Made by a program: the position numbers and the translations under genes | Shown here: piece after piece, positions 25,653-34,435 of the stretch | Layout of the letters: each line of letters begins with the position of its first letter | How positions within the stretch are numbered: position 1 is the stretch's first letter | Assembly: GCA_021848545.1 (NCBI GenBank) | Contig: JAJZUL010000010.1 | Location: forward strand, 1-64,000 | Reading direction: 5' to 3' | From: Pseudomonadota bacterium | GTDB taxonomy: Bacteria > Pseudomonadota > Alphaproteobacteria > Rhodospirillales > Magnetospirillaceae | DNA: 64,000 nt | The notes under the pieces: model-generated | Database searches by the model: none | What the model saw: the letters and a program-made list of their open reading frames with translations, nothing else | What the model was told of the DNA's origin: nothing

Positions 25653-26839
25653 GGCGTCCCCACCCGCACGTCGGGGACCGCCGACATGCCCAAGGCCAAC
25701 AGGGGGCGATGCGTGCCGGCGGGCGGGGGGTCGAGGGTGATCTTGACCGGCACGCGCTGCACCACCTTGACGAAGTTGCCGGTGGCGTTTTCCGGCGGCA
25801 ACAGGCTGAAGCGGGCGCCGGTTGCCGGCTGGATGGAATTCACCTTTCCGGTCAGGGTCAGATCGGGATAGGCGTCCACCGAAATGGTCGCGGAATCGCC
25901 GGGCCGCATGCGGGTCAGTTGGGTTTCCTTGAAATTGGCCACCACCCAGGGCCGTCCCGCCACCATCCGGGTCAGAATCTGGCCCTTTTGGACCATGTCG
26001 CCGACGGCCACGTCCTTTTCCGACACGCGGCCGGCCTGCGGGGCGGTGACGGTGGTGTAGGACAGATTGAGCCGGGCGATTTCGACCTGGGCCGCCGCCT
26101 GTTCGACCTGGGCCTGGGCCTGGGCCAGCCCCGCTTCCTTGACGGCGATCTGCTGGGCGGTGGTGCTGGCGCTTTCCACGCTGGCCCGCGCTCCGGAAAC
26201 CTGGGCGCGGGCGTCGGCGATGGCGGCTTCGGCCGCGCGCCATTGGGCGCGGGTGGATTTGGCCTCGGCCTCGGCCCGGTCCAGGGTCTGGCGCGAGGCG
26301 TTGCCGGTCTTGTAAAGCCGGCGGTAGCGCTGGGCATCGGCTTCGGCGCGGATGTAATCGGCCTGGGCGGCCGCCGCGCTATGGCTGGCCTGGATCACCC
26401 GTTCGCGGGCGCCGGTCAGGGCGCTGGTGGCGCCGCTATAGCCGGCCCCGGCGGTGACCCGGGTCTGGCGCAGGGCGGCCTCGGCCGCCTGGCGGTTGGC
26501 CTTGGCGGCGTCGAGATCGGCCTTGGCCGCCGCCAAAGCCGCCTGATAATCGCGGGGGTCGATGCGGACCAGAACCTGCCCCTTGGCGATCTTCTGGTTG
26601 TCGGTGAAATCGACGGCGACGACCCGGCCGCCGATCTGGGGACTGATGTCGACCACGGTGCCGTCGATGAAGGCGTCGTCGGTGCTTTCGTAATTGCGGG
26701 TCAGAAACCAGTAGCCGCCGGCCGCCACGGCCACCGCGGCCAGGATCGCCCCGAAAATCTTGAAACGGCGCACACGCGTCGCCGCCGCGTTCCGCCCGTT
26801 GGCTGCGGGGGGGCCATTTCCGTTCGTCGCCTCGGACAT
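25649..26839 (-). CDS. emrA: EmrA-like HlyD-family membrane fusion protein
   Basis: A 396-residue adaptor: cytoplasmic tail, one TM (FGAILAAVAVAAGGYWFL), the EmrA signature YESTDDAFIDGTVVDISPQIGGRVVAVDFTDNQ (split lipoyl domain), a long coiled coil with Ala/Gln-rich heptads (about 105-255), the returning TVTAPQAGRVSEKDVAVGDMVQ, and a beta-barrel end. GGAG lies 7 bases before the ATG. A perfect palindromic operator sits directly upstream. First gene of emrAB. Confidence 0.92.
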   Translation of the reverse strand: MSEATNGNGPPAANGRNAAATRVRRFKIFGAILAAVAVAAGGYWFLTRNYESTDDAFIDGTVVDISPQIGGRVVAVDFTDNQKIAKGQVLVRIDPRDYQAALAAAKADLDAAKANRQAAEAALRQTRVTAGAGYSGATSALTGARERVIQASHSAAAAQADYIRAEADAQRYRRLYKTGNASRQTLDRAEAEAKSTRAQWRAAEAAIADARAQVSGARASVESASTTAQQIAVKEAGLAQAQAQVEQAAAQVEIARLNLSYTTVTAPQAGRVSEKDVAVGDMVQKGQILTRMVAGRPWVVANFKETQLTRMRPGDSATISVDAYPDLTLTGKVNSIQPATGARFSLLPPENATGNFVKVVQRVPVKITLDPPPAGTHRPLLALGMSAVPDVRVGTP

Positions 26840-26848
26840 GGGTGCTCC

Positions 26849-26868
26849 ACTGAACTGACCAGTTCAGT
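26849..26868 (-). promoter_or_regulatory. TetR-type operator of emrAB
   Basis: ACTGAACTG-AC-CAGTTCAGT: two perfect 9-bp arms with a 2-base spacer, 10 bases before the emrA ATG. On the minus strand a CATAGT box abuts it, with TTCTCT 17 bases further up, so binding would block transcription start. The sequence style fits AcrR/TetR repressors of efflux pumps. No regulator gene is next to it. Confidence 0.7.
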
Positions 26869-26933
26869 CACTATGGCGCATTCGCCGCCGCGAGAGAAGG
26901 TGTCATCGCGTCGGCGGCCGCGAGCAATGGCTG

Positions 26934-26968
26934 AAAAAAGAAACGCCGCGTTAAACCACGCGGCGTTT
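26934..26968 (-). terminator. Strong intrinsic terminator upstream of emrA
   Basis: AAACGCCGCG (26941-26950) pairs with CGCGGCGTTT (26959-26968) across an 8-base loop; on the minus strand it is followed by CTTTTTT. It ends transcription coming toward emrA from above and lies upstream of the emrA promoter. Confidence 0.8.
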
Positions 26969-27046
26969 CTCTGCGGGGGGCGGGGATGGGCGGGATAGCC
27001 CCCCGGCAGCTCATATCTGGCGGCGGAAGTTTTCCCGCCGGCGAGT
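26934..27046 (-). ncRNA. Candidate small RNA, about 113 nt
   Basis: No gene lies on the minus strand above the terminator at 26968-26934. A promoter-like pair (TTGCGC 27080-27075, TATACT 27058-27053, 16-base spacer) would start a transcript near 27046 that ends at this terminator. The predicted RNA has a CGGCGG/CCGCCG hairpin near its 5' end, a C-rich single-stranded middle (CCCATCCCCGCCCCCC) able to pair with ribosome-binding sites, and the terminator stem. No known RNA family recognised. Confidence 0.4.
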
Positions 27047-27052
27047 GATGTA

Positions 27053-27080
27053 AGTATATGAACTAAAAGCCGGGGCGCAA
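27053..27080 (-). promoter_or_regulatory. Candidate promoter of the small RNA
   Basis: TTGCGC and TATACT on the minus strand, 16 bases apart, within an AT-rich stretch (27050-27160) unlike the surrounding DNA. Confidence 0.4.
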
Positions 27081-27154
27081 GAAAAAAAATCACATATAAC
27101 ATGATGCTCAAATAACGACAAAGTATAAAAAATACGTTGTATTTTTTCCTAAAA

Positions 27155-27199
27155 TTTTATGCGTTTTATGCGTTTTATGCGTTTTATGCGTTTTATGCG
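27155..27199 (+). repeat. Five tandem copies of the 9-mer TTTTATGCG
   Basis: Five exact, uninterrupted units (27155-27199) next to an AT-rich tract, 42 bases before repeat B2. Not within a credible gene. Simple repeats of this kind change copy number by slippage. Confidence 0.9.
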
Positions 27200-27240
27200 G
27201 GTGCGATGTCATGGCGGCGGTACGCCGCTTTTTGGTATAA

Positions 27241-27383
27241 GAGCCAGACTCGAAACTCGCCAGGGTGGGCCGAAAATGGCGGTTTTCGAGAACCGCAGCG
27301 GAGCGTACTTTAATGTACGTGAGCAGCGGAAGCGCGGAAAACCGCCATTTACAGGCCGCCATGGCGGCTTTCGGGTCGGGCTC
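27241..27383 (+). repeat. Dispersed repeat family B, copy 2
   Basis: 143 bp, GAGCC to GGCTC, same orientation as copy B1. The inner stem AAATGGCGGTTTTC/GAAAACCGCCATTT is perfect here, and the apical hairpin is CGTAC-TTTAAT-GTACG. Differences from B1 fall where G-U pairs keep the plus-strand RNA folded. Confidence 0.82.
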
Positions 27384-27420
27384 CAAGGCGGGTGCAAGCG
27401 GATTTCGGGGGGGCGGTGGA

Positions 27421-27930
27421 ATGAGGGCGGCACGGATCGCGGCGATCGGTTTGGCGATCGGACTGGCGGTGGCGGCAATGACGCCATCGGCGCCGGCTTG
27501 GGCCGGGCCGGCGCCGGCAACGGCGGTTTTCGGTCATTCCCGGGTGGATATCGTCACCAGCGACGGGGTTCGCCGGCGCTTCACCGTCGAGGTGGCGACC
27601 AGCCCCGCCCAGCGCGAGCAGGGATTGATGTTCCGCCGCCATCTGGCCGCCGATGCCGGGATGCTGTTCATTTTCCGGCACAGCCGGCCGGTGATCATGT
27701 GGATGAAGCACACGCTGATCCCCCTGGACATGGTGTTCATCGGCGCTGATGGGCGGATCGCCGGCATGGCTCAACGGACGATCCCCGAATCCCTGTCCCT
27801 GATCCCTTCCCCCGGTCCGGTGCTGGCGGTTCTGGAGGTCAGAGCCGGCACGGCGGCCCGTCTGGGATTGGGGCCGGGCGACCGGGTGATCTGTCCGCTG
27901 TTGAAAGTCCCCGGGGGCGCGGGGCGGTAA
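27421..27930 (+). CDS. DUF192 family secreted protein
   Basis: A 169-residue protein with a signal peptide (about 1-28, ending APAWA-GP). The rest is one DUF192 domain: VEVATSPAQREQGLMFRRHL, MLFIFRHSRPVIMWMKHTLIPLDMVFIG, and LEVRAGTAARLGLGPGDRV, all family hallmarks. Function is not established; small exported beta-barrel fold. The start at 27421 follows GGGGGGGCGGTGGA; the longer frame would begin inside repeat B2 and is rejected. Confidence 0.88.
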   Translation: MRAARIAAIGLAIGLAVAAMTPSAPAWAGPAPATAVFGHSRVDIVTSDGVRRRFTVEVATSPAQREQGLMFRRHLAADAGMLFIFRHSRPVIMWMKHTLIPLDMVFIGADGRIAGMAQRTIPESLSLIPSPGPVLAVLEVRAGTAARLGLGPGDRVICPLLKVPGGAGR

Positions 27931-27993
27931 AGAAGGCTGGGTGCGCGCGGCCAATCTTGCCTTCGTTCGGCAAACCCCTTAGTTTTCGCGGCA

Positions 27994-28070
27994 CGGGGCG
28001 TAGCTCAGCCTGGTAGAGCGCCAGCTTTGGGAGCTGGATGCCGGAGGTTCGAATCCTCTCGCCCCGACCA
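27994..28070 (+). tRNA. tRNA-Pro (TGG)
   Basis: 77 bases. Acceptor CGGGGCG/CGCCCCG, D-arm TAGCTCAGCCTGGTAGAGCG, anticodon stem CCAGC/GCTGG with loop TTTGGGA (anticodon TGG), T-arm GGAGGTTCGAATCCTCT, and an encoded ACCA end. Confidence 0.97.
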
Positions 28071-28099
28071 GTGACCAATGCGGTGACGGAGAATACGCC

Positions 28100-28408
28100 A
28101 TGCAGGTCCGCATCTATCGTCCGGCCAAGACGGTCATGCAATCGGGGTACGGCGGCAACGCCAAGCGGTGGGTGCTGGAATACGAACCGCGCTCGCCCCA
28201 GGTTCCGGACCATCTGATGGGGTGGCTGGGGTCCGACGACACCAACCGCCAGCTTCACCTGTCCTTCGCCACGAAGGAGGAGGCCATCGCCTATGCCGAG
28301 CGCGAGGGGTTGTCCTATCGGGTGGTCGCCGATCCGAAACGGATATTCCGTCCGAAAAGCTATGCGGACAATTTCCGGCCGGACAAAATGGAGTTCGGCC
28401 GCTTCTGA
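28100..28408 (+). CDS. NADH:ubiquinone oxidoreductase accessory subunit, NDUFS4 family (ETC complex I subunit)
   Basis: A 102-residue protein. RIYRPAKTVMQSG at the start, then RWVLEYEPRSPQVPDHLMGWLGSDDT and LSFATKEEAIAYAEREGLSYRVVADPKRIFRPKSYADNF match the conserved region of the mitochondrial 18-kDa complex I subunit. Such homologues are found in alphaproteobacteria and bind the peripheral arm of complex I. It stands alone here between two tRNA genes, away from any nuo genes. GTGACGGAGAATACGCC supplies the ribosome-binding site. Confidence 0.93.
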   Translation: MQVRIYRPAKTVMQSGYGGNAKRWVLEYEPRSPQVPDHLMGWLGSDDTNRQLHLSFATKEEAIAYAEREGLSYRVVADPKRIFRPKSYADNFRPDKMEFGRF

Positions 28409-28444
28409 CCGGACGGTCATGGGATTTAGGATGGGCATGGAAAA

Positions 28445-28521
28445 GCGCCCTTAGCTCAGTTGGATAGAGCACTCGCCTTCTAAGCGAGTGGTCGCTGGTT
28501 CGAATCCAGCAGGGCGCGCCA
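28445..28521 (+). tRNA. tRNA-Arg (TCT)
   Basis: 77 bases. Acceptor GCGCCCT/AGGGCGC, D-arm TAGCTCAGTTGGATAGAGCA, anticodon stem CTCGC/GCGAG around loop CTTCTAA (anticodon TCT), T-arm CTGGTTCGAATCCAG, encoded GCCA end. Confidence 0.96.
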
Positions 28522-28623
28522 TTCCGTCGACCTCCTCGCATATGCCCATTGCGCGGCCTTGGGGAAGACTATACCCTCCGGTTCAGTTTTAGCCGCAGGT
28601 CGTAGAGGGCGGGGCCGTTTCCG

Positions 28624-30144
28624 ATGAAAGACCGGGGCAAATCCGCCACGAGGGCCATACCGATCAGCGTCGCCGTTTCGGTGGCGCTGGCCGGCTGCGC
28701 GCTGGGGCCGAATTATCATCGGCCGGCCGCGCCCAAGGCCGCCGGCTACACCGCCGGCCCGCTCCGTAGTCCGGCCGCCGTGCCCGGCCTGGCCGGCGGC
28801 GCGGCGCAGCGTTTCGTCTCGGGCCGGGCCATACCGGCCGAATGGTGGCGTCTGTTCCATTCCCGGTCGCTCGACCGGTTGATCAAAGAGGCGCTGGTCG
28901 CCAATCCCGATCTCAAGGCGGCCAAGGCGGCCCTGACCCAGGCGCGCGAACTGGCCCTGGCCGAGGGCGCCGTTTTGTATCCGTCGGTCACCGGCAGCCT
29001 GTCCGACAGCCGCCAGAAGATCAACGACGCCGCCGCCGGCAACGCCAATTATTCCCAATATATGTCCCTGGCCAACGCTTCGATCAGCGTCGGCTACGTG
29101 CTCGACGTGTTCGGCGGCCAGCGCCGGGCGATCGAGGCCGCCACCGCCCAGGCGGCGGTGAAGCGCTATCAGGTCAGGGCCGCCTATCTCAGCCTGACCG
29201 CCAATCTGGCCAGCGCGGTGATCCGCGAGGCGGGCGTGGCCAGCCAGATCAAGGCGACGCGCGCCATTCTCGCCGCCGAGCGCGATCAATTGGTCCTGAT
29301 CCGCCGCCAGTTCGCCCTGGGCGCCACCGCGTCGGACGCCGTCCTGGCGCAGGAGGGGATCGTGGCCGCGACCCGCGCCACCCTGCCGCCCCTGCAAAAC
29401 CAGTTGGCGCAGCTGCGTCATCAGGTCGCGGCCCTGACCGGGCGTTTGCCGGGAGAGGGCAAGGCGGAGCCGGTGACCCTGGCCGATCTGACCTTGCCGG
29501 CGGATCTGCCGGTCAGCCTGCCGTCGCAACTGGTGCGCCAGCGGCCGGACATCGCCGCCGCCGCCGCCAACCTGCATGCCGCCGACGCCAATCTGGGCGT
29601 GGCCATCGCCAACCAGTTCCCCCATTTCACCCTGAGCGCCGGTTTCGGGCGCAACGCCTCGGATATCGACGGGCTGATCCTGCCCTCGGCCACGGTCATG
29701 AATTTCGGCGCCGGCATCACCCAGACCCTGTTCGACGCCGGGCAGCTTCACCACCGCCGCAAGGCGGCGGCGGCGGCCGTCACCGAGGCCGCCCAGCAAT
29801 ATCGCAGCACGGTTCTGACCGCTTTCCGCAATGTCGCCGACGCCCTGCGCGCCATCGAGAGCGATGGCGCCGCCCTCAAGGATCAGGCGGCGGCGGAGAA
29901 CATCGCCCGAAAGCGGCTGATCCTGGCCCGGACGCAATACCGGTTGGGCGCGGTGTCCTATCTGGCCCTGCTCGATGCCGAACGCACCTATGACCAGACC
30001 CGGATCGGCGTCGTTCAGGCCGAAGCGGCCCGTTTCACCGACACCGTCGCCTTGTTCCAGGCTTTGGGCGGCGGGTGGTGGACCCATGGCGCCGCCCCAG
30101 CCACGCCCGCATCCGACACGCACGCATCCGCCAAGGGAGAGTAA
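28624..30144 (+). CDS. RND efflux outer-membrane factor lipoprotein (NodT/OprM family)
   Basis: A 506-residue outer-membrane efflux protein. The signal peptide ends in lipobox LAGC (Cys at about residue 25), followed by ALGPNYHRPAAP, the typical start of NodT-family factors. Two copies of the OEP domain follow; SLDRLIKEALVANPDLKAAKAAL opens the first and LPSQLVRQRPDIAAAAANLHAADANLGVAIANQFP opens the second. First gene of a tripartite RND operon, 6 bases before the adaptor gene. Confidence 0.92.
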   Translation: MKDRGKSATRAIPISVAVSVALAGCALGPNYHRPAAPKAAGYTAGPLRSPAAVPGLAGGAAQRFVSGRAIPAEWWRLFHSRSLDRLIKEALVANPDLKAAKAALTQARELALAEGAVLYPSVTGSLSDSRQKINDAAAGNANYSQYMSLANASISVGYVLDVFGGQRRAIEAATAQAAVKRYQVRAAYLSLTANLASAVIREAGVASQIKATRAILAAERDQLVLIRRQFALGATASDAVLAQEGIVAATRATLPPLQNQLAQLRHQVAALTGRLPGEGKAEPVTLADLTLPADLPVSLPSQLVRQRPDIAAAAANLHAADANLGVAIANQFPHFTLSAGFGRNASDIDGLILPSATVMNFGAGITQTLFDAGQLHHRRKAAAAAVTEAAQQYRSTVLTAFRNVADALRAIESDGAALKDQAAAENIARKRLILARTQYRLGAVSYLALLDAERTYDQTRIGVVQAEAARFTDTVALFQALGGGWWTHGAAPATPASDTHASAKGE

Positions 30145-30150
30145 GACGCC

Positions 30151-31278
30151 ATGATGAAGCGCATGATCATCATGCTGATCGCGGTGGGGGCGGTGCTGGG
30201 CGGCATTTTCGGCTTCGAAGCCTTTCGCGCCCATATGATCGCCAAATTCTTCGCCTCGATGGGCCACCAGCCGCAAACCGTCGCCACCACCGTCGCGCGG
30301 GCCACGGAATGGCACCCCCATCTTGACGCGGTGGGCAGCCTGACGGCGGTCCAGGGCGGCGATCTGTCTTTCGAGGTGTCGGGGATCGTCGGCGCCATTC
30401 ACTTCAAATCGGGGGCCGACGTGGCCGCCGGCACGCCCCTGGTGCGATTGCGCGACGCCGATGATGTCGCCCGGTTGCACGCCTTGCAGGCGACGGCCCG
30501 TCTGGCGGCGATCACCTACGGGCGCGACGTTCGTCAGCTGCGGGTCCACGCGGTGTCCCAGGCGACGGTGGATGCCGACGCCGCCACCCTGAAAAGCGAC
30601 CGCGCGGCGGTGGCGCAGCAACAGGCGGTGGTCGCCAAAAAGACCCTGGTGGCGCCCTATGCCGGCCATCTCGGCATCCGCGCCGTGGCGCTGGGCCAAT
30701 ACGTCAATCCGGGTACGCCGGTGGTGACGCTGGATTCCCTGGACCCGATCTATGCCGATTTCGATTTGCCCCAGCAGATGATCTCCCGTCTGAAGATCGG
30801 CCTGCCGGTGACGGTGGGCGTGGACGCCTATCCGGGGGTTTCGTTTTCCGGCGACATCAGCGCCATTTCGCCCCAGGTCGATTCCGCCAGCCGCAACATC
30901 CATGTGCGGGCGGTTCTGCGCAACCCCCGTCTGCGTCTGCGGCCGGGCATGTTCGCGCGGGTTTCCATCGCCACCGGCGCGCCGGTCAGCCATGTGACCC
31001 TGCCCCAGACCGCCATCACCTATAACCCCTATGGCAGCACCGTTTTTCTGGTGGAAAAGACCGTAACCGAGGACGGCAATACTCAACTGACGGCGCACCA
31101 GACCTTCGTGACCACCGGCGACACCCGCGGCGATCAGGTCGCCATCCTGAAAGGGGTGAAGGCGGGACAGACCGTGGTCGTCGCCGGTCAGATGAAGCTG
31201 AGAAACGGCGTGACGGTCGAGATCAACAACAAGGTCCTGCCCGCCGACGACGCCACCCCCCACGTTCCGGACGAATGA
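30151..31278 (+). CDS. RND efflux periplasmic adaptor (MexH/AcrA-like)
   Basis: A 375-residue adaptor with a single N-terminal TM (MIIMLIAVGAVLGGIFGF) and no lipobox. The lipoyl halves are SFEVSGIVGAIHFKSGADVAAGTPLVRL and TLVAPYAGHLGIRAVALGQYVNPGTPVVTL, separated by only a short coiled coil. Then come the beta-barrel (DFDLPQQMISRLKIGLPVTV) and proximal domains (PQTAITYNPYGSTVFLVE). The middle gene of the operon; 10 bases separate it from the pump. Confidence 0.92.
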   Translation: MMKRMIIMLIAVGAVLGGIFGFEAFRAHMIAKFFASMGHQPQTVATTVARATEWHPHLDAVGSLTAVQGGDLSFEVSGIVGAIHFKSGADVAAGTPLVRLRDADDVARLHALQATARLAAITYGRDVRQLRVHAVSQATVDADAATLKSDRAAVAQQQAVVAKKTLVAPYAGHLGIRAVALGQYVNPGTPVVTLDSLDPIYADFDLPQQMISRLKIGLPVTVGVDAYPGVSFSGDISAISPQVDSASRNIHVRAVLRNPRLRLRPGMFARVSIATGAPVSHVTLPQTAITYNPYGSTVFLVEKTVTEDGNTQLTAHQTFVTTGDTRGDQVAILKGVKAGQTVVVAGQMKLRNGVTVEINNKVLPADDATPHVPDE

Positions 31279-31288
31279 GGCGGTCCTT

Positions 31289-34200
31289 ATGCGCTTTACC
31301 GACCTCTTCATTCACCGGCCGGTTCTCGCCACCGTCATCAGCCTGCTGATCGTGGTGCTGGGCCTGCGCGCCGCCACGGTGCTGCCGGTGCTGGAATTTC
31401 CGCGGACCGAGAATGCGGTGGTGACCATCACCACCGATTATTACGGCGCCGATCCCGACGTGGTGGCCGGATTCATCACCACGCCTCTGGAAAACGCCGT
31501 CGCCCAGGCCAACGGCATCGATTACATGAGCTCGACCAGCCAGAGCGGGGTCAGCACCATCACCGTCTATCTGCGGCTGAATTACGACGCGGACAAGGCG
31601 CTGACGGAAATCTCGTCCAAGGTCGATTCGGTGCTGGGCCGCCTGCCCACCCAGGCCCAGCGACCGGTCTTGACGGTGCAGGTCGGGCAGACCATCGACG
31701 CCATGTATATCGGTTTCAGCAGCAAGGTGCTGAAGCCCAACCAGATCACCGATTACCTGACACGGGTGGTGCAGCCCCAGCTTCAATCGGTGAACGGCGT
31801 TCAGACCGCCGAGATCCTGGGGGCCAAGAATTTCGCGCTCCGTGCCTGGCTCGACCCCCATAAGCTGGCCGCCTATGGGCTGACCGCCAGCGACGTGTCC
31901 CAGGCTCTGGCCGCCAACGATTACATTTCCAGTCTGGGCAGCACCAAGGGGCAGATGGTCGAGGTCAATCTGACCGCTTCGACCGGTCTGCATACGCTGC
32001 AGGACTTCCGCAATCTGGTGGTCGCCCACCGGAACGGCGCGCTCATCCGCCTGAAGGACGTCGCCCATGTCAGCCTGGGCTCGGACGATTACCAGAGCGC
32101 CGTGTCCTTCGACGGCAAAAAGGCGGTCTATATCGGCATTCAGGTGGCGCCGACCGCCAATCTGCTGGACGTCATCCGGGGGGTGCGCAAGGTCTTCCCC
32201 CATATCCAGTCCCAGCTTCCCCAGGGGCTGAACGGCAAGATCGTCTACGATTCCACCAAATTCGTCGACGCCTCGATCTCCGAGGTCGAGGCCACCCTGA
32301 TCGAGGCCCTGGCCATCGTCGCCCTGGTGGTGTTCGCCTTCCTGGGCTCACCCCGTTCGGTGCTGATCCCCCTGGTGGCGATTCCGCTGTCCCTGATCGG
32401 CACCTTCACCATGATGCTGGCGCTGGGATTCTCCATCAATCTGTTGACCCTGCTGGCGATGATTCTGGCCATCGGTCTGGTGGTGGACGACGCCATCATC
32501 GTGGTGGAGAACGTCAACCGCCATCTGGAGGAAGGGGCCAAACCGTTCGACGCGGCGATCGCGGCCGCCCGCGAATTGGGCGGTCCCATCATCGCCATGA
32601 CCGCGGTGCTGGTGGCCGTCTATGTTCCCATCGCCTTTCAGACCGGCCTGACCGGCGCGCTGTTCACCGAATTCGCCTTTACCCTGGTGGGCACGGTGAC
32701 GGTTTCGGCCATCGCCGCCCTGACCCTGTCGCCGATGATGTGTTCACGGCTGCTGAAGCCCCATGACCGCGTCCGCCACGGCTTCGAAGCCCGCGCGGTG
32801 GCGATCATCGATCGCGTCTTCACCCGGGTGACCGAGACCTATCAGCGCCGTCTGCATGGCAGCCTCGATTTTCTGCCGGTGACGGTGGTGTTCGCCCTGA
32901 TCGTGCTGGGCAGCATCTATTTCCTGTATGCCGGTGCCAAAAGCGAACTGGCCCCGCAGGAGGATCAGGGGGTGCTGTTGGCCTTTTCCACCGCCGCGCC
33001 CAACGCCACCCTGCGTCAGCGCCAGATGTATGACCGACAGGTCTACGACATCTTCAAATCCCATCCCGAGACCGACCACGTCTTTCAATTGGACATGCCC
33101 GGCAGGATCGTCGCCGGCATGGTGTTGAAGCCGTGGAACCAGCGCACCCGCACCTCCAACCAGTTGCAGCCTCTGGTGCAAAGGCAGGTGGCGCAGATCG
33201 CCGGCACCCGGACGGTGGTGTTTCAGCCGCCGTCCCTGCCCGGCAGCGTCGGTTTGCCGATCCAGTTCATCATCAAAACCACCCGGCCTTTTCAGCAATT
33301 GGACGGGGTCGCCAACAGCTTTCTGGGCGCGGCCATGAAGACCGGGAAGTTCGCCTTTTTGGACACCGATCTCAAATTCGACGAGCCGCAGACCAGCGTG
33401 GTCATCGATCGGGCGAAGGTGGCGCAGATGGGGCTGACCATGGCCGATGTCGGCGGCGCGCTGAGCGCCATGCTGGGCGGTGATTACGTCAATTATTTCA
33501 GTCTGGACGGCCGTTCCTACAAGGTCATTCCCCAGGTGCAGCAGCGTTTCCGCCTGAACGCCCATCAGCTTCTCGATTACGATATCCGCACCAGTTCGGG
33601 TGCGATGATTCCGCTATCGACCGTCGCCCATATCGTCACCACGACCGTTCCCGAATCGCTCAATCATTTCCAGCAATTGAACGACGCGGCAATTCAGGGC
33701 GTGGCCGCGCCGGGGGTGACGGCGGGCGAGGCGCTGAACACCCTGCAACATCTGGCGGCGAAAATGCTGCCCGAAGGCTATTCGGTGGATTATGCCGGCG
33801 CGTCCCGGCAATACGTCCAGGAATCGAGCGGTTTTATCGCCACGTTCGGCTTCGCTCTGATCATCATCTTCCTGGCCTTGTCGGCTCTGTTCGAAAGCTT
33901 CCGCGATCCGGTGATCATTCTGGTTTCGGTGCCCATGTCCATCGCCGGCGCGCTGATCTTCGTCAGCCTGGGCGTGGGGGGCGCCAGCCTCAATATCTAT
34001 ACCGAGGTGGGGCTGGTCACCCTGATGGGGCTGATCAGCAAGCACGGCATTCTGATCGTGCAGTTCGCCAATCATCTGCAGAAAGAAGGCAAGACCAAGC
34101 GCGAGGCCGTCGAGGCCGCCGCCGCCATCCGTCTGCGGCCGATCCTGATGACCACCGCGGCGATGGTGTTGGGGGTGGTGCCCATGCTGACCGCGTCGGG

Positions 34201-34357
34201 CGCCGGCGCGGTGTCGCGCTTCAATATGGGCCTGGTGATCGCGGCGGGCCTGCTGATCGGCACCATGTTCACCCTGTTCGTGGTGCCGGCGGTCTATATG
34301 CTGTTGGGCACCGACCATCAGGCGGCGGCGCGTCGGGAGCAGGCGCGGTCGGCCTGA
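31289..34357 (+). CDS. RND multidrug efflux pump, inner-membrane subunit (MexI/AcrB-like, HAE1)
   Basis: A 1022-residue RND pump with twelve TM segments and two large periplasmic loops. It starts FTDLFIHRPVLATVISLLIVVLG. The TM4 proton-relay motif is GLVVDDAIIVVENVNRHLEEG (two adjacent Asp). The repeat half shows EVGLVTLMGLISKHGILIVQFAN and RLRPILMTTAAMVLGVVPML. The full length and intact motifs suggest an active drug/proton antiporter. Ends the operon, followed by a strong terminator. Confidence 0.94.
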   Translation: MRFTDLFIHRPVLATVISLLIVVLGLRAATVLPVLEFPRTENAVVTITTDYYGADPDVVAGFITTPLENAVAQANGIDYMSSTSQSGVSTITVYLRLNYDADKALTEISSKVDSVLGRLPTQAQRPVLTVQVGQTIDAMYIGFSSKVLKPNQITDYLTRVVQPQLQSVNGVQTAEILGAKNFALRAWLDPHKLAAYGLTASDVSQALAANDYISSLGSTKGQMVEVNLTASTGLHTLQDFRNLVVAHRNGALIRLKDVAHVSLGSDDYQSAVSFDGKKAVYIGIQVAPTANLLDVIRGVRKVFPHIQSQLPQGLNGKIVYDSTKFVDASISEVEATLIEALAIVALVVFAFLGSPRSVLIPLVAIPLSLIGTFTMMLALGFSINLLTLLAMILAIGLVVDDAIIVVENVNRHLEEGAKPFDAAIAAARELGGPIIAMTAVLVAVYVPIAFQTGLTGALFTEFAFTLVGTVTVSAIAALTLSPMMCSRLLKPHDRVRHGFEARAVAIIDRVFTRVTETYQRRLHGSLDFLPVTVVFALIVLGSIYFLYAGAKSELAPQEDQGVLLAFSTAAPNATLRQRQMYDRQVYDIFKSHPETDHVFQLDMPGRIVAGMVLKPWNQRTRTSNQLQPLVQRQVAQIAGTRTVVFQPPSLPGSVGLPIQFIIKTTRPFQQLDGVANSFLGAAMKTGKFAFLDTDLKFDEPQTSVVIDRAKVAQMGLTMADVGGALSAMLGGDYVNYFSLDGRSYKVIPQVQQRFRLNAHQLLDYDIRTSSGAMIPLSTVAHIVTTTVPESLNHFQQLNDAAIQGVAAPGVTAGEALNTLQHLAAKMLPEGYSVDYAGASRQYVQESSGFIATFGFALIIIFLALSALFESFRDPVIILVSVPMSIAGALIFVSLGVGGASLNIYTEVGLVTLMGLISKHGILIVQFANHLQKEGKTKREAVEAAAAIRLRPILMTTAAMVLGVVPMLTASGAGAVSRFNMGLVIAAGLLIGTMFTLFVVPAVYMLLGTDHQAAARREQARSA

Positions 34358-34404
34358 CGCGGTTAACGCATCCGACCCTGATTTACCCGATTTCATGAAT
34401 CCGA

Positions 34405-34435
34405 CCCCACCCGGCAGCGCCGGGTGGGGTTCGTG
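34405..34435 (+). terminator. Intrinsic terminator of the RND operon
   Basis: CCCCACCCGG (34405-34414) and CCGGGTGGGG (34420-34429) form a perfect 10-bp stem with a 5-base loop, followed by TTCGTGTTTT. Confidence 0.85.

Noticed and set aside
28480-31311. 943-codon minus-strand frame across the RND operon
   Set aside because: It runs through tRNA-Arg and opposite two well-supported genes; composition marks it as a shadow.
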